Source: CAYJEQ01 sp964370185
GTDB lineage: Bacteria > Bacillota > Clostridia > Oscillospirales > Ruminococcaceae
Direction: 5' to 3'
DNA: 28,674 bases
Assembly: GCA_964370185.1 (NCBI GenBank)
Contig: CAYJIJ010000030.1
Coordinates: 1-28,674, forward strand
Below, one piece after another: positions 8,743 through 15,656 of the stretch. Numbering within the stretch: position 1 is the first letter of the stretch; each line of letters starts with the position of its first letter. The notes under the pieces are model-generated. The model saw only the letters and a program-made list of their open reading frames with translations, did no database searches and was not told the origin of the DNA. The position numbers were made by a program, and so were the translations under genes.

Positions 8743-8890
8743 GATGAAAACACTGCTGTTTTCATCAGGCAATCGTTGCTTGCCGTCACGCACTTTGTGC
8801 GTGAAATCTACTATGCAATCGCTCAATGCCACACTAATGTGGCTACAAATCGTTTTACGATTTGTTTGAAAACACAGTAGCGTTTTCAAA
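8743..8890. repeat. Multi-hairpin intergenic element with imperfect terminal inverted repeats
   Basis: Consecutive palindromes fill the interval: GATGAAAACA/TGTTTTCATC (8743-8766, loop CTGC), GGCAA/TTGCC (8768-8784), TCACGCAC/GTGCGTGA (8786-8804, loop TTT), GCCACA/TGTGGC (8828-8843, loop CTAA), ACAAATCGT/ACGATTTGT (8845-8865, loop TTT) and TTTGAAAAC/GTTTTCAAA (8865-8890). The two end hairpins are also related to each other in inverted orientation (GAAAACACTGCTGT against GAAAACGCTACTGT). No open reading frame here looks real. I interpret it as a non-coding repeat of MITE or REP type, or as a structured RNA. Copy number cannot be judged from one window. Confidence 0.6.
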
Positions 8891-8972
8891 TTAAATGATT
8901 ATAATGCTTATATTTTATAATAGCAAAACTAAGTTTTTAAAATTTTTAACAAATAAAATAAAAATCCTTAAT

Positions 8973-9001
8973 TTGACTATGATAATTATATCCTATATAA
9001 T
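8973..9001 (+). promoter_or_regulatory. Strong sigma-A promoter for the NusG-domain gene leader
   Basis: TTGACT (8973-8978) and a perfect TATAAT (8996-9001) are separated by exactly 17 bases. Transcription would start near 9008, about 207 bases upstream of the start codon at 9215. Confidence 0.75.
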
Positions 9002-9022
9002 TATGGTGAGTATATTAGAGTG

Positions 9023-9103
9023 TGACTAAAACCTATTAATATTACAGATAATAGGCAATCTCAGCACTTTAGCAGTGAAGTACAAGGAAGATGTACTTAG
9101 TCA
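9023..9103 (+). other. Compact multi-arm fold in the leader of the NusG-domain gene
   Basis: The outer stem TGACT (9023-9027) with AGTCA (9099-9103) encloses three hairpins: CCTATTA/TAATAGG (9032-9038 with 9049-9055), CACT/AGTG (9065-9068 with 9074-9077) and AAGTACA/TGTACTT (9078-9084 with 9092-9098). It starts about 15 bases after the predicted transcription start. It lacks tRNA signatures and matches no riboswitch consensus I know. The regulatory role is inferred. Confidence 0.4.
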
Positions 9104-9214
9104 ATGCATTATATAGCACTGAAAATTTATATTTATTGGCTTTGTAGTATATTATTAAATCCATCCACATTATATGGAGGAGTTATTTTTTAAAACAGGG
9201 GAAAGAGGTCTAAA

Positions 9215-9604
9215 ATGGAAGAAAAAAAGAGTTTTGCAAAAAAAAGCGACTACCTCATAATCACCATAGTAGCGATAATAGCAGCCTTTTTTGCATTATG
9301 GTTTTATATGCCCATGGGTAACTCACCGAGTGGCGAAAATATCGCAGTGGTCACAATAAATTCAGAAGAGATAATGAGAATAGATTTAGGGCATTACTAT
9401 GGAGAAGCTGAAAGAATAAGCCTCATGGAGGAATATGGCGTGCCGGTTAATTTTCTGCTTGAAGAGGGGAGCATCAGATTTATAGATGTCACCTGCCCAG
9501 ACCATCTTTGCGAGCTGTACGGTGCTATTAGCCATGAATATGATATTGCAGTGTGCATGCCAAATTTAACAGCCGTGACGATAGAAGCGACTACCGAGAA
9601 GTAA
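9215..9604 (+). CDS. Membrane-anchored NusG domain II-like protein
   Basis: The product has 129 aa. A cytoplasmic Lys-rich start is followed by one membrane helix (about residues 12-32), then an extracytoplasmic beta domain. The end, FIDVTCPDHLCELYGAIS followed by IAVCMPN, matches the NusG domain II-containing small proteins of Firmicutes (DUF1312), including the conserved CPDxxC and VCxPN pieces. These are not the elongation factor NusG, and their function is unknown to me. In other clostridia they often neighbour a heptaprenyl-diphosphate-synthase-component or electron-transport gene; here none is present downstream. The ATG follows GAGGT by seven bases. The gene is read rightward from a strong promoter with a long leader, and ends at a terminator shared with flagellin. 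Confidence 0.75.
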   Translation: MEEKKSFAKKSDYLIITIVAIIAAFFALWFYMPMGNSPSGENIAVVTINSEEIMRIDLGHYYGEAERISLMEEYGVPVNFLLEEGSIRFIDVTCPDHLCELYGAISHEYDIAVCMPNLTAVTIEATTEK

Positions 9605-9703
9605 AATAGAGCTTAATAGCCATTGGGCAGAGATTAGAATGTGATTTTTATCTATACCTACTGATTTAGCAGGAGGATTTTCTTAAATTGACGATTATCT
9701 AAG

Positions 9704-9735
9704 CAAAAAGCCACCGCTTAAGCGATGGCTTTTTG
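9704..9735. terminator. Bidirectional terminator between the NusG-domain gene and flagellin
   Basis: The stem has arms 9704-9717 and 9722-9735 with one C-A mismatch and a TTAA loop. It carries A5 at one end and T5 at the other. It serves the rightward gene ending at 9604 and leftward flagellin ending at 9767. Confidence 0.85.
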
Positions 9736-9766
9736 TTTATTATGCTTTTTAAACCTGAATAACAGA

Positions 9767-10576
9767 TTATTGTAGCAACTGGAGAATTCCCTGTGGTTGC
9801 ATGTTTGCCTGAGCAAGCATAGCCTGGGAAGCTTGAACAAGGATATTGTCCTTGGTGTACTCCATCATTTGAGAAGCCATGTCAACGTCACGAATACGGG
9901 ATTCAGCAGCTGTCATGTTTTCAGTTGTTACACTTAGGTTGTTGATTGTGTGCTCAAGTCTGTTCTGAAGAGCACCAAGGTTAGCACGAGCTACGGAAAC
10001 ATTTTCAATAGCATTATTGATTGATGTGATAGCAGCAGTAGCACCAGTAGTGGTACCAACTGTAACATCGCCAGCAAGAATTGTAGCGGCAGCCATATCA
10101 GTAACTGTTACAGCAAGTCTTTGGGAAGCAGTATCACCAATCTGTAGAGTAGAGTTAAGTGATCCATCTAATAATTTAGTGCCGTTGAATGTTGTTTCGT
10201 CAGAAATTCTTGTGATTTCAGCTTCAAGAGCAGTCATTTCAGAATCAAGTTTAGCACGGTCTGTATTAGAGTAGATACCATTAGCGGACTGAGTAGCAAG
10301 CTCAACCATTCTGTTTAGCATGGAGTGTACTTCTGTTAGAGCACCTTCAGCTGTTTGAATTAGGGAGATACCATCAGCAGCATTTTTCTGAGCTGTTTCA
10401 AGACCTGTGATTTGCGCTCTCATTTTTTCGGAGATAGCAAGACCAGCAGCATCGTCACCAGCACGGTTAATTCTGTAACCGGAAGATAGTTTTTCGAGGC
10501 TCTTACCAACGGACGAGTTGTTGTTAGTCAGGTTTCTGTGCGAGTTAAGGGCAGTAATGTTGTTTTGAATACGCAT
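9767..10576 (-). CDS. hag: Flagellin, filament subunit
   Basis: The product (269 aa) is exported and polymerises into the flagellar filament. The N-terminus MRIQNNITALNSHRNL, the stretch LSSGYRINRAGDDAAGLAIS and the C-terminus with SRIRDVDMASQM...QANMQPQGILQLL are the conserved D0/D1 helices. The variable middle is only about 50 residues (roughly 147-197), so this is a short flagellin with little or no D2/D3. LNRMVELATQSANG near residues 85-98 corresponds to the D1 helix that includes the TLR5 contact region in other bacteria. The start is the ATG at 10576, nine bases after AGGAGG; a longer reading frame from 10663 adds 29 basic residues that no flagellin has. A SigD promoter lies upstream and a terminator follows, so it is its own transcription unit. 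Confidence 0.97.
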   Translation of the reverse strand: MRIQNNITALNSHRNLTNNNSSVGKSLEKLSSGYRINRAGDDAAGLAISEKMRAQITGLETAQKNAADGISLIQTAEGALTEVHSMLNRMVELATQSANGIYSNTDRAKLDSEMTALEAEITRISDETTFNGTKLLDGSLNSTLQIGDTASQRLAVTVTDMAAATILAGDVTVGTTTGATAAITSINNAIENVSVARANLGALQNRLEHTINNLSVTTENMTAAESRIRDVDMASQMMEYTKDNILVQASQAMLAQANMQPQGILQLLQ

Positions 10577-10689
10577 AATAAATTTCCTCCTTGAATTTAC
10601 GAGAAGACTTCCTTGTCTTCCGTTTTTGTTTTTTCGGATTTCTCCTTTTTTTCGACGCGTCAAACAAGTTATTATCCTGTTCAGTACAT

Positions 10690-10715
10690 ATATCGGTAGT
10701 TTTGTGATATACTTA
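10690..10715 (-). promoter_or_regulatory. SigD (sigma-28) flagellin promoter
   Basis: On the minus strand TAAG (10715-10712) is followed after 14 bases by ACCGATAT (10697-10690), close to the SigD consensus TAAA-N15-GCCGATAT. The leader of about 107 bases contains a hairpin GAAGAC/GTCTTC near 10602-10621. This puts flagellin in the late class of flagellar genes. Confidence 0.8.
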
Positions 10716-10734
10716 AGTATTTTTTTAAAAAAAA

Positions 10735-11805
10735 TTATAATTTTTTTAAATGTGAGTATATAAGGCCTGAAATATCGTGGAAATCAGCCTGTATTTTTAC
10801 CGCTCCTATCTCAAAAGCCACCTTTGGCATGCCATATACTATCGAGGAGGCCTTGTCCTGCCCTATGGTGTATGCTCCTGCTTTGTGCATCTCAAGCAGC
10901 CCATATGCGCCATCCTGCCCCATGCCTGTTAGTAATACCCCCACAGCCTCGGACTTAGCGAGCTGTGCGGCGGAGTGAAAGAGTACATCCACCGAGGGGC
11001 GGTGTCCGCTCACCTTTTCCGCAGGGTAACAGCTCACCGAATACTGATTGCCTATCCGTACTATCCTGCTCTGCAAATCCCCACCGGGGGAGATGAGTAT
11101 CAACCCAGGCTTTACTATATCGCCATTTTTAGCTTCTCGCACCTCCATTTTGCATATGCCATCTATTCGCTTGGCATACATATCGGTAAACACTGGAGGC
11201 ATATGCTGTGTAACCACTATTCCAGGGGTGTCAATCGGCAAATCTTTTAGTATTTCAAGCAGAGTTTCGGTACCACCCGTGGAAGCACCCATCACTATCA
11301 AGGTGTTTTTTGCCCTGCGTGAAAATCCTGCAATCATCGGAAGCTCGGAAGCGGTGGAAGTTTTTGTACTCTGCGGTGATGGGGTGGGGGGAGTGGCTAA
11401 CTTATCTTTACTGTCCAAGGCTTTGGAAGCTGTTACATGTATGCTTAGTTTTGTTAGAAAAAGCGAAATACTCTTAGGCTCTTCTAAGTTTGGCTTTAAT
11501 AGGCAGGGAAATCCCGAAGCAGTGCTAAGATTTTTATCGCCGTCCGCCAAAAGAATAATTTTTGCCTGAGACATTGCTGTGATGCTTTTTAGCACTGTGC
11601 CATTCGCAGTAGATGCCAGTGCGGCATCTAAAAAAATGATGTCCGGCTTTAGGGTGCGGATTTTAGAACTCGCATCAAGGGATGTCATAGAATGCCCCAC
11701 TACCGACAGTGGAAGGCGCTCCCTTACAAACAATAAAGTGAGAAATTGCCCAAACACAGCCGAGGGGTCTATTAATAGCACACGGGAAGTGCGTGTATTA
11801 TTCAT
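10735..11805 (-). CDS. cheB: Chemoreceptor methylesterase/deamidase CheB
   Basis: The 356-aa protein removes methyl groups from chemoreceptors. The C-terminal esterase domain is intact: GASTGGT with Ser175, QHMPP with His201, and GMGQDGA with Asp298 form the catalytic triad. The N-terminal receiver domain (1-106) keeps a candidate phospho-Asp60 in DIIFLDAAL and Lys104 in CLLKP. The usual acidic pair near the start reads IDPS (Asp13-Pro14), and the Ser/Thr of the switch is Ala87. The linker (about 125-160) is Ser/Thr/Pro-rich. The ATG follows a G-rich ribosome site (seven G in a row) by six to seven bases. It is the last chemotaxis gene of the leftward cheA-cheW-cheR-cheB set, separated from cheR by a repeat element of about 120 bases. 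Confidence 0.93.
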   Translation of the reverse strand: MNNTRTSRVLLIDPSAVFGQFLTLLFVRERLPLSVVGHSMTSLDASSKIRTLKPDIIFLDAALASTANGTVLKSITAMSQAKIILLADGDKNLSTASGFPCLLKPNLEEPKSISLFLTKLSIHVTASKALDSKDKLATPPTPSPQSTKTSTASELPMIAGFSRRAKNTLIVMGASTGGTETLLEILKDLPIDTPGIVVTQHMPPVFTDMYAKRIDGICKMEVREAKNGDIVKPGLILISPGGDLQSRIVRIGNQYSVSCYPAEKVSGHRPSVDVLFHSAAQLAKSEAVGVLLTGMGQDGAYGLLEMHKAGAYTIGQDKASSIVYGMPKVAFEIGAVKIQADFHDISGLIYSHLKKL

Positions 11806-11829
11806 TTGTCATCCCCCCCTTTTTAAATG

Positions 11830-11950
11830 AAAAGTGAATAGTGAAGAGTGAAAAGTTAATGTATTTTTGCTCTGCAAAAATGATTTAAAATCGTTTCGGC
11901 AAAGGCGAAACTCCACAACTATTCACCATTCACTATTCATTCTTCACTAT
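11830..11950. repeat. Intergenic element with inverted arrays of a TGAA heptad and internal hairpins
   Basis: The left arm (11833-11853) is three tandem copies of AGTGAAN. The right arm (about 11919-11950) holds four copies of the same heptad, slightly diverged, in inverse orientation. Between them are TTTTTGC/GCAAAAA (11864-11880, loop TCT), GATT/AATC (11882-11892) and GTTTCG/CGAAAC (11893-11911). The layout (inverted tandem short repeats around short hairpins) resembles the non-coding repetitive elements scattered between genes in many gut clostridia; that comparison is from memory. It interrupts the cheR-cheB junction, where a gap of a few bases would be expected. Confidence 0.65.
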
Positions 11951-11975
11951 AATTTAGTATTGCTTTGCCTTTCGG

Positions 11976-12791
11976 CTATAATGGTTTTCTATATACTGCT
12001 GAGGCTACATATTCATAGCCATGGGTATTATCATTTAGCCCTTCTGAATGTCCTATAAGCAGATAGCCTCCAGGATTTGTGGCATCATAAAATCTTTTTG
12101 TTAGAGCATCCCTTGTTTCTTTATCGAAATATATCATAACATTCCTGCAAAAGATAACATCGAATTTAAGCTTAAATGAAATTTTGTCCATCAAATTAAA
12201 TTTACGAAATATCACATTCGCTTTTAAATCCTGTGTAACTTCATAATCATTGCCATTTGGAGAGAGTTTAAAAAATTTCTTTTTCCATTCGTCGGGTACT
12301 TCTGCTAAAGCCCCTTTGGGATAAACTCCCCTCATGGCATTTGAAAGGGCATTTTGTGATATATCGGTGGCGAGCACCCTTGTGTCCCATTTTCCCGACT
12401 TTTTCTCAAAATAGTCCTTTGTAATCATCGAAAGGGTATATGGCTCATGCCCAAAAGAACAACCAGCGCTCCAAATACTGAGAACTTTGTCTTTCTTAGT
12501 GCTTTCAACCCATGGGAGAATGGTGTTTTTAAGATAGTCAAAATGAGCCTTTTCCCTCATGAAAAAAGTGTAATTTGTGGTTAGTTTATTCAGTAGCACC
12601 TCAATATCGGCACTGAGATGCTTATTGAGTATATGGTCGGTGTACTGCTCGAAGGAAGTAAATCCCATCTCCTGCACCACACTCGAAAGGCGACCTATTA
12701 TAAGTTGCCTTTTTTGGCTTAAATCAATACCATAATTTGAATGAATATAGTCTACAAGCCTTTTAAAATCCCTGTCCTCTAAAGTAAGCAT
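11976..12791 (-). CDS. cheR: Chemoreceptor glutamate methyltransferase CheR
   Basis: The enzyme transfers methyl from S-adenosylmethionine to glutamates of chemoreceptors, setting adaptation with CheB. The 271-aa sequence has the small helical N-terminal domain (1-75), the conserved LTTNYTFFMREKAHFDYL junction, the SAM-binding SAGCSFGHEPYTLSM near 109-123, an acidic strand end VLATDIS, and the late FCRNVMIYFD and GGYLLIGHSE motifs. Length and motif order are standard. The ATG lies ten bases after GGAGG. The gap to cheW is 19 bases, consistent with one transcript from cheA. Confidence 0.97.
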   Translation of the reverse strand: MLTLEDRDFKRLVDYIHSNYGIDLSQKRQLIIGRLSSVVQEMGFTSFEQYTDHILNKHLSADIEVLLNKLTTNYTFFMREKAHFDYLKNTILPWVESTKKDKVLSIWSAGCSFGHEPYTLSMITKDYFEKKSGKWDTRVLATDISQNALSNAMRGVYPKGALAEVPDEWKKKFFKLSPNGNDYEVTQDLKANVIFRKFNLMDKISFKLKFDVIFCRNVMIYFDKETRDALTKRFYDATNPGGYLLIGHSEGLNDNTHGYEYVASAVYRKPL

Positions 12792-12810
12792 GTTCTACCC
12801 TACCTCCATA

Positions 12811-13296
12811 TTAAACAGTTGCAATTACTGCATTGCAATCTAAGAGAAGTGCAACAGTGTCGTCTCCTAATGAAATCATAGAATCGGTGAGCTCATGATG
12901 ATTTTCAACAGGGATTACAACTGCATCTTTAGAGCGAAGCTCCACCACCTGTGAAACAGAATCAACCGCAAGACCTACTAAAGTGGAATCCACTTCAAGA
13001 ATTATAATGCATGTATTTGAGTCGTACTCTACAAAAGGCTTATTCATTCTCATTCTTACATCAATTACAGGCAATACTTGTCCTCTTAAATTTATTACCC
13101 CCATCACATAATTGGGTAGCATCGGCACGGGACGTATGGCGTAATTGGCTATTATTTCAATTACATAGTCGGTTGAAACGGCAAATATAATTGAATCGGA
13201 TACGAAAGTGAGATATCTATCAAGCACTTCGATTGTGGCTGGGTTTAAAATATCGTCATCATCTTCCTGTATGGCAAAAAGTCTTAAATCATCCAT
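12811..13296 (-). CDS. cheW: Chemotaxis coupling protein CheW
   Basis: CheW bridges chemoreceptors and CheA at the membrane array. The 161-aa product has a short acidic lead (EDDDD), then the double beta-barrel CheW fold: YLTFVSDSIIFAVSTDYVIEII, PVPMLPNYVMGVINLRGQVLPVIDVR (the conserved NLRG core), and LVGLAVDSVSQVVEL. The start is the ATG at 13296, eight bases after GGAGGTG; a TTG just before it is an alternative. A longer frame from 13356 would run back into cheA and is not supported. It begins 19 bases after the cheA stop. Confidence 0.95.
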   Translation of the reverse strand: MDDLRLFAIQEDDDDILNPATIEVLDRYLTFVSDSIIFAVSTDYVIEIIANYAIRPVPMLPNYVMGVINLRGQVLPVIDVRMRMNKPFVEYDSNTCIIILEVDSTLVGLAVDSVSQVVELRSKDAVVIPVENHHELTDSMISLGDDTVALLLDCNAVIATV

Positions 13297-13315
13297 CAAT
13301 TTTACACCTCCGCTT

Positions 13316-15472
13316 TTAATTTGAGTGTGATGAGGCAGAGAATACATTGCCCACATCCAAAATAATGCTTATATTTCCGTCACCTAAAATAGTGCACCCA
13401 CTAATCCCTGAGTCCTTGATATTAAAATTATTTAGATATGCGGGCAAAGGCTTTACAACTACCTGTTGCTCCCCTATAAGCTTATCTACGAGTAAGCAAT
13501 AGGATTTATCACCCGATTCAAGCCACATAAGTATGCCATCTTCTAAATTTTCATGGGAATTAGGTATATTATATAGATTTGCAAGCCTTACTATCGGCAC
13601 AAATTCACCCATGCAGGATATGAGCTCATTACCTGTGGCATCTAAAATAATATCACTGTTTGAAGCTTTAAAGCACTGCCTAATGTTTGAAATAGGTATG
13701 GTGTAAACACTGTTTCCAACCAGTATTTCCATCCCACCCACAATTGCGAGGGTGAGAGGTATTTTAAGCGTGAAAGCACAACCCTGTCCAGGATCACTCG
13801 AAATTGAAACCGAGCCACCTAAATTTTCAATATTTTTCTTAACAACATCAAGCCCAACGCCCCTGCCCGAATACTCAGTTACTTGAGCATTTGTGGAAAA
13901 TCCAGGAAGCATTAATAGCGAAAGAATTTCTCTCTTGCTGTATTCACTTTGAGGTTTTGTAAGCAGACCTTTTTTAGCTGCTTTAGCTATTATTGCATCG
14001 GTATCCATATCAGCACCGTCGTTTTCAACAGTTATAACAACCTCACTGCCAGTGTGTTTAGCCGAGAGTATGATTTCACCCTGCGCTGGTTTTCCTGCGG
14101 CGATACGGTCATTTACATCCTTTTCAATACCGTGGTCCATAGCATTTCTCACAAGATGCATTATAGGGTCGGAAATATTGTCCACAATACTCTTATCAAC
14201 TTCGGTGTCCTCACCTATGATAGTGAGTTTAACATCTTTATTTAGAGTCTTAGCCATATCTCTTACAATTCTGTTCATCTTTTGGAAGACGCCAGAAACA
14301 GGCACCATCCTAAGCGACATTGCTATGTCCTGCAAATCGTCGGTGAGCTTGCGAAGTTGTCTGGCAGACTTTAAAAATCCGTCAAGTTTTATATTTTGAA
14401 TTTCAGGGGCGGAAGTAACCATCGACTCGGTGATAACTATCTCACCCACTATTGCCATTAAGCTGTCAAGCTTGCTAAGATTTACACTGATTAAGCTTTG
14501 CTTTGCATGGTTTAGTGTTTTAAGCTGTTTTGAAATTTCGGAATTTTGAGCTGAAGGCTGCGGAGGGGATGTTTCCGCAGGCTGTGCTTCGATAGAAGCA
14601 GGTGCTTGTTCAGGCGCTTTAGTGGGAGCAGGTTTTTGCGCAGGCGCTTCCACAGGCTTAACTTCTGCTTCTGGAGCAGGCGATGCACCCATATTTTTTG
14701 CACTCTGTTCAGCCATTTCTTGATAAACAGGATTTACAACCACTTCATAGGAGCGGATATTGCTAAGTGTAGCCATAGAATTTATAGCCGACTGAACATC
14801 CTCCTCCGAATTAAGTGCAACATAAAATCCTGAGTTGATTATGTACTCAGCAGTTGTAGGATTTGACTCCACATCGGGTGGATAGTGCTCGGAATCGAGG
14901 CCACCGTCTTTAAGTGCTGTGATAATTATAAACGCTCTAAGATGCTCCATGCCACAATCCTCGTCTAAGAGAATATGCAGGAAGTAGGGGGCATCGAGTG
15001 GAGGCAAATCTCCCGTGTCTTCGGAAGAAGCCGCATCAGTTTCGGTTGTAGCGACATCTCCGCCTTTTGAAGCATTTAAAAAGCCGTCGATTTCTGAGAT
15101 GAAAGAAGCAATGTCCATATCGAGGGTTTCGCCCCTCTCGACTTTACCCATATCATCACGCAGCCTGTCCACGCATTTAAACAAAAGGTTGAATAGCTCA
15201 CTTTTTTGCGCGGAAGTGAATGTATCCATCCCATTTTCACGTATTTCGAAAAAGAGATCTTCCACATGGTGAGCAATCTCCATTAAAGGTTGAAATTCCA
15301 TCATAGCGGAAGAACCTTTAATTGTGTGCATACTCCTGAAAATTTCATTGACATCATCCGAAGTTAGCTCGGCACTTTTTTCAGCATCAAGCAAAATTTC
15401 ATCAAGACGCTCTATCAGCGAGTTGTTTTCAAACAAATAAGTTTCAAGTAAGCCCTCATTAATGTTTTCCAT
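13316..15472 (-). CDS. cheA: Chemotaxis histidine kinase CheA
   Basis: CheA autophosphorylates in the receptor array and passes phosphate to CheY and CheB. Domains in the 718-aa protein: P1 Hpt (1-110, phospho-site His49 in MHTIKGS), P2-like regulator-binding domain (about 160-250), Pro/Ala/Glu-rich linker (262-310), P3 dimer helices (about 320-385), P4 ATPase (386-572) and P5 CheW-like domain (573-715). The N box HLVRNAMDHG (439-448) and the G2 box GRGVGLDVVK (536-545) are intact. The G1 box, usually DDGxGxD, reads NDGADMD (484-490), changing the first Asp and the second Gly. The ATG is nine bases after GAGGCGGTG. It is the first gene of the leftward chemotaxis set and faces a divergent rightward pair. 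Confidence 0.97.
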   Translation of the reverse strand: MENINEGLLETYLFENNSLIERLDEILLDAEKSAELTSDDVNEIFRSMHTIKGSSAMMEFQPLMEIAHHVEDLFFEIRENGMDTFTSAQKSELFNLLFKCVDRLRDDMGKVERGETLDMDIASFISEIDGFLNASKGGDVATTETDAASSEDTGDLPPLDAPYFLHILLDEDCGMEHLRAFIIITALKDGGLDSEHYPPDVESNPTTAEYIINSGFYVALNSEEDVQSAINSMATLSNIRSYEVVVNPVYQEMAEQSAKNMGASPAPEAEVKPVEAPAQKPAPTKAPEQAPASIEAQPAETSPPQPSAQNSEISKQLKTLNHAKQSLISVNLSKLDSLMAIVGEIVITESMVTSAPEIQNIKLDGFLKSARQLRKLTDDLQDIAMSLRMVPVSGVFQKMNRIVRDMAKTLNKDVKLTIIGEDTEVDKSIVDNISDPIMHLVRNAMDHGIEKDVNDRIAAGKPAQGEIILSAKHTGSEVVITVENDGADMDTDAIIAKAAKKGLLTKPQSEYSKREILSLLMLPGFSTNAQVTEYSGRGVGLDVVKKNIENLGGSVSISSDPGQGCAFTLKIPLTLAIVGGMEILVGNSVYTIPISNIRQCFKASNSDIILDATGNELISCMGEFVPIVRLANLYNIPNSHENLEDGILMWLESGDKSYCLLVDKLIGEQQVVVKPLPAYLNNFNIKDSGISGCTILGDGNISIILDVGNVFSASSHSN

Positions 15473-15531
15473 AAACTTTTACACCGCCTCATCACATTAT
15501 TTTAAATTAATGATTGCAAATATCAATAAAA

Positions 15532-15573
15532 TTGTGGTAATGTATTATATAGGAATATAATACATCGGGTTAA
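15532..15573. promoter_or_regulatory. Divergent overlapping promoters around an 11-bp palindrome
   Basis: A perfect inverted repeat has arms ATGTATTATAT (15540-15550) and ATATAATACAT (15555-15565) around AGGA. Each arm holds a TATAAT: on the plus strand at 15556-15561, with TTGTGG at 15532-15537 (18-base spacer); on the minus strand at 15549-15544, with TTAACC at 15573-15568 (18-base spacer). The first would serve the FliK-C-like gene, the second cheA. The symmetry may also be a regulator operator. Confidence 0.5.
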
Positions 15574-15656
15574 AACGAAATTTAATATAACCTTACAATT
15601 TTATAATAACACATTTTAACTGAGAATGGAACAAAATATTTTCTGAAGGTGAAAAA

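Noticed and set aside
8674..8889. A 71-codon open frame on the minus strand
   Set aside because: It runs through the multi-hairpin element, has no ribosome site and no recognisable protein features.
9023..9103. A tRNA-like cloverleaf
   Set aside because: The multi-arm fold has no TTC T-loop, no D-loop GG, and no plausible anticodon arm.
10577..10663. N-terminal extension of flagellin by 29 residues
   Set aside because: Flagellins begin with MRIQNN-type sequence, and AGGAGG lies nine bases before the ATG at 10576. The extension is just an open leader.
11048..11569. A 173-codon open frame on the plus strand
   Set aside because: It is antisense to cheB and inherits its openness from that gene's codon use.
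13297..13356. CheW N-terminal extension starting inside cheA
   Set aside because: The extra 20 residues come from overlapping the end of cheA in another frame, and the GGAGGTG site points to the ATG at 13296.
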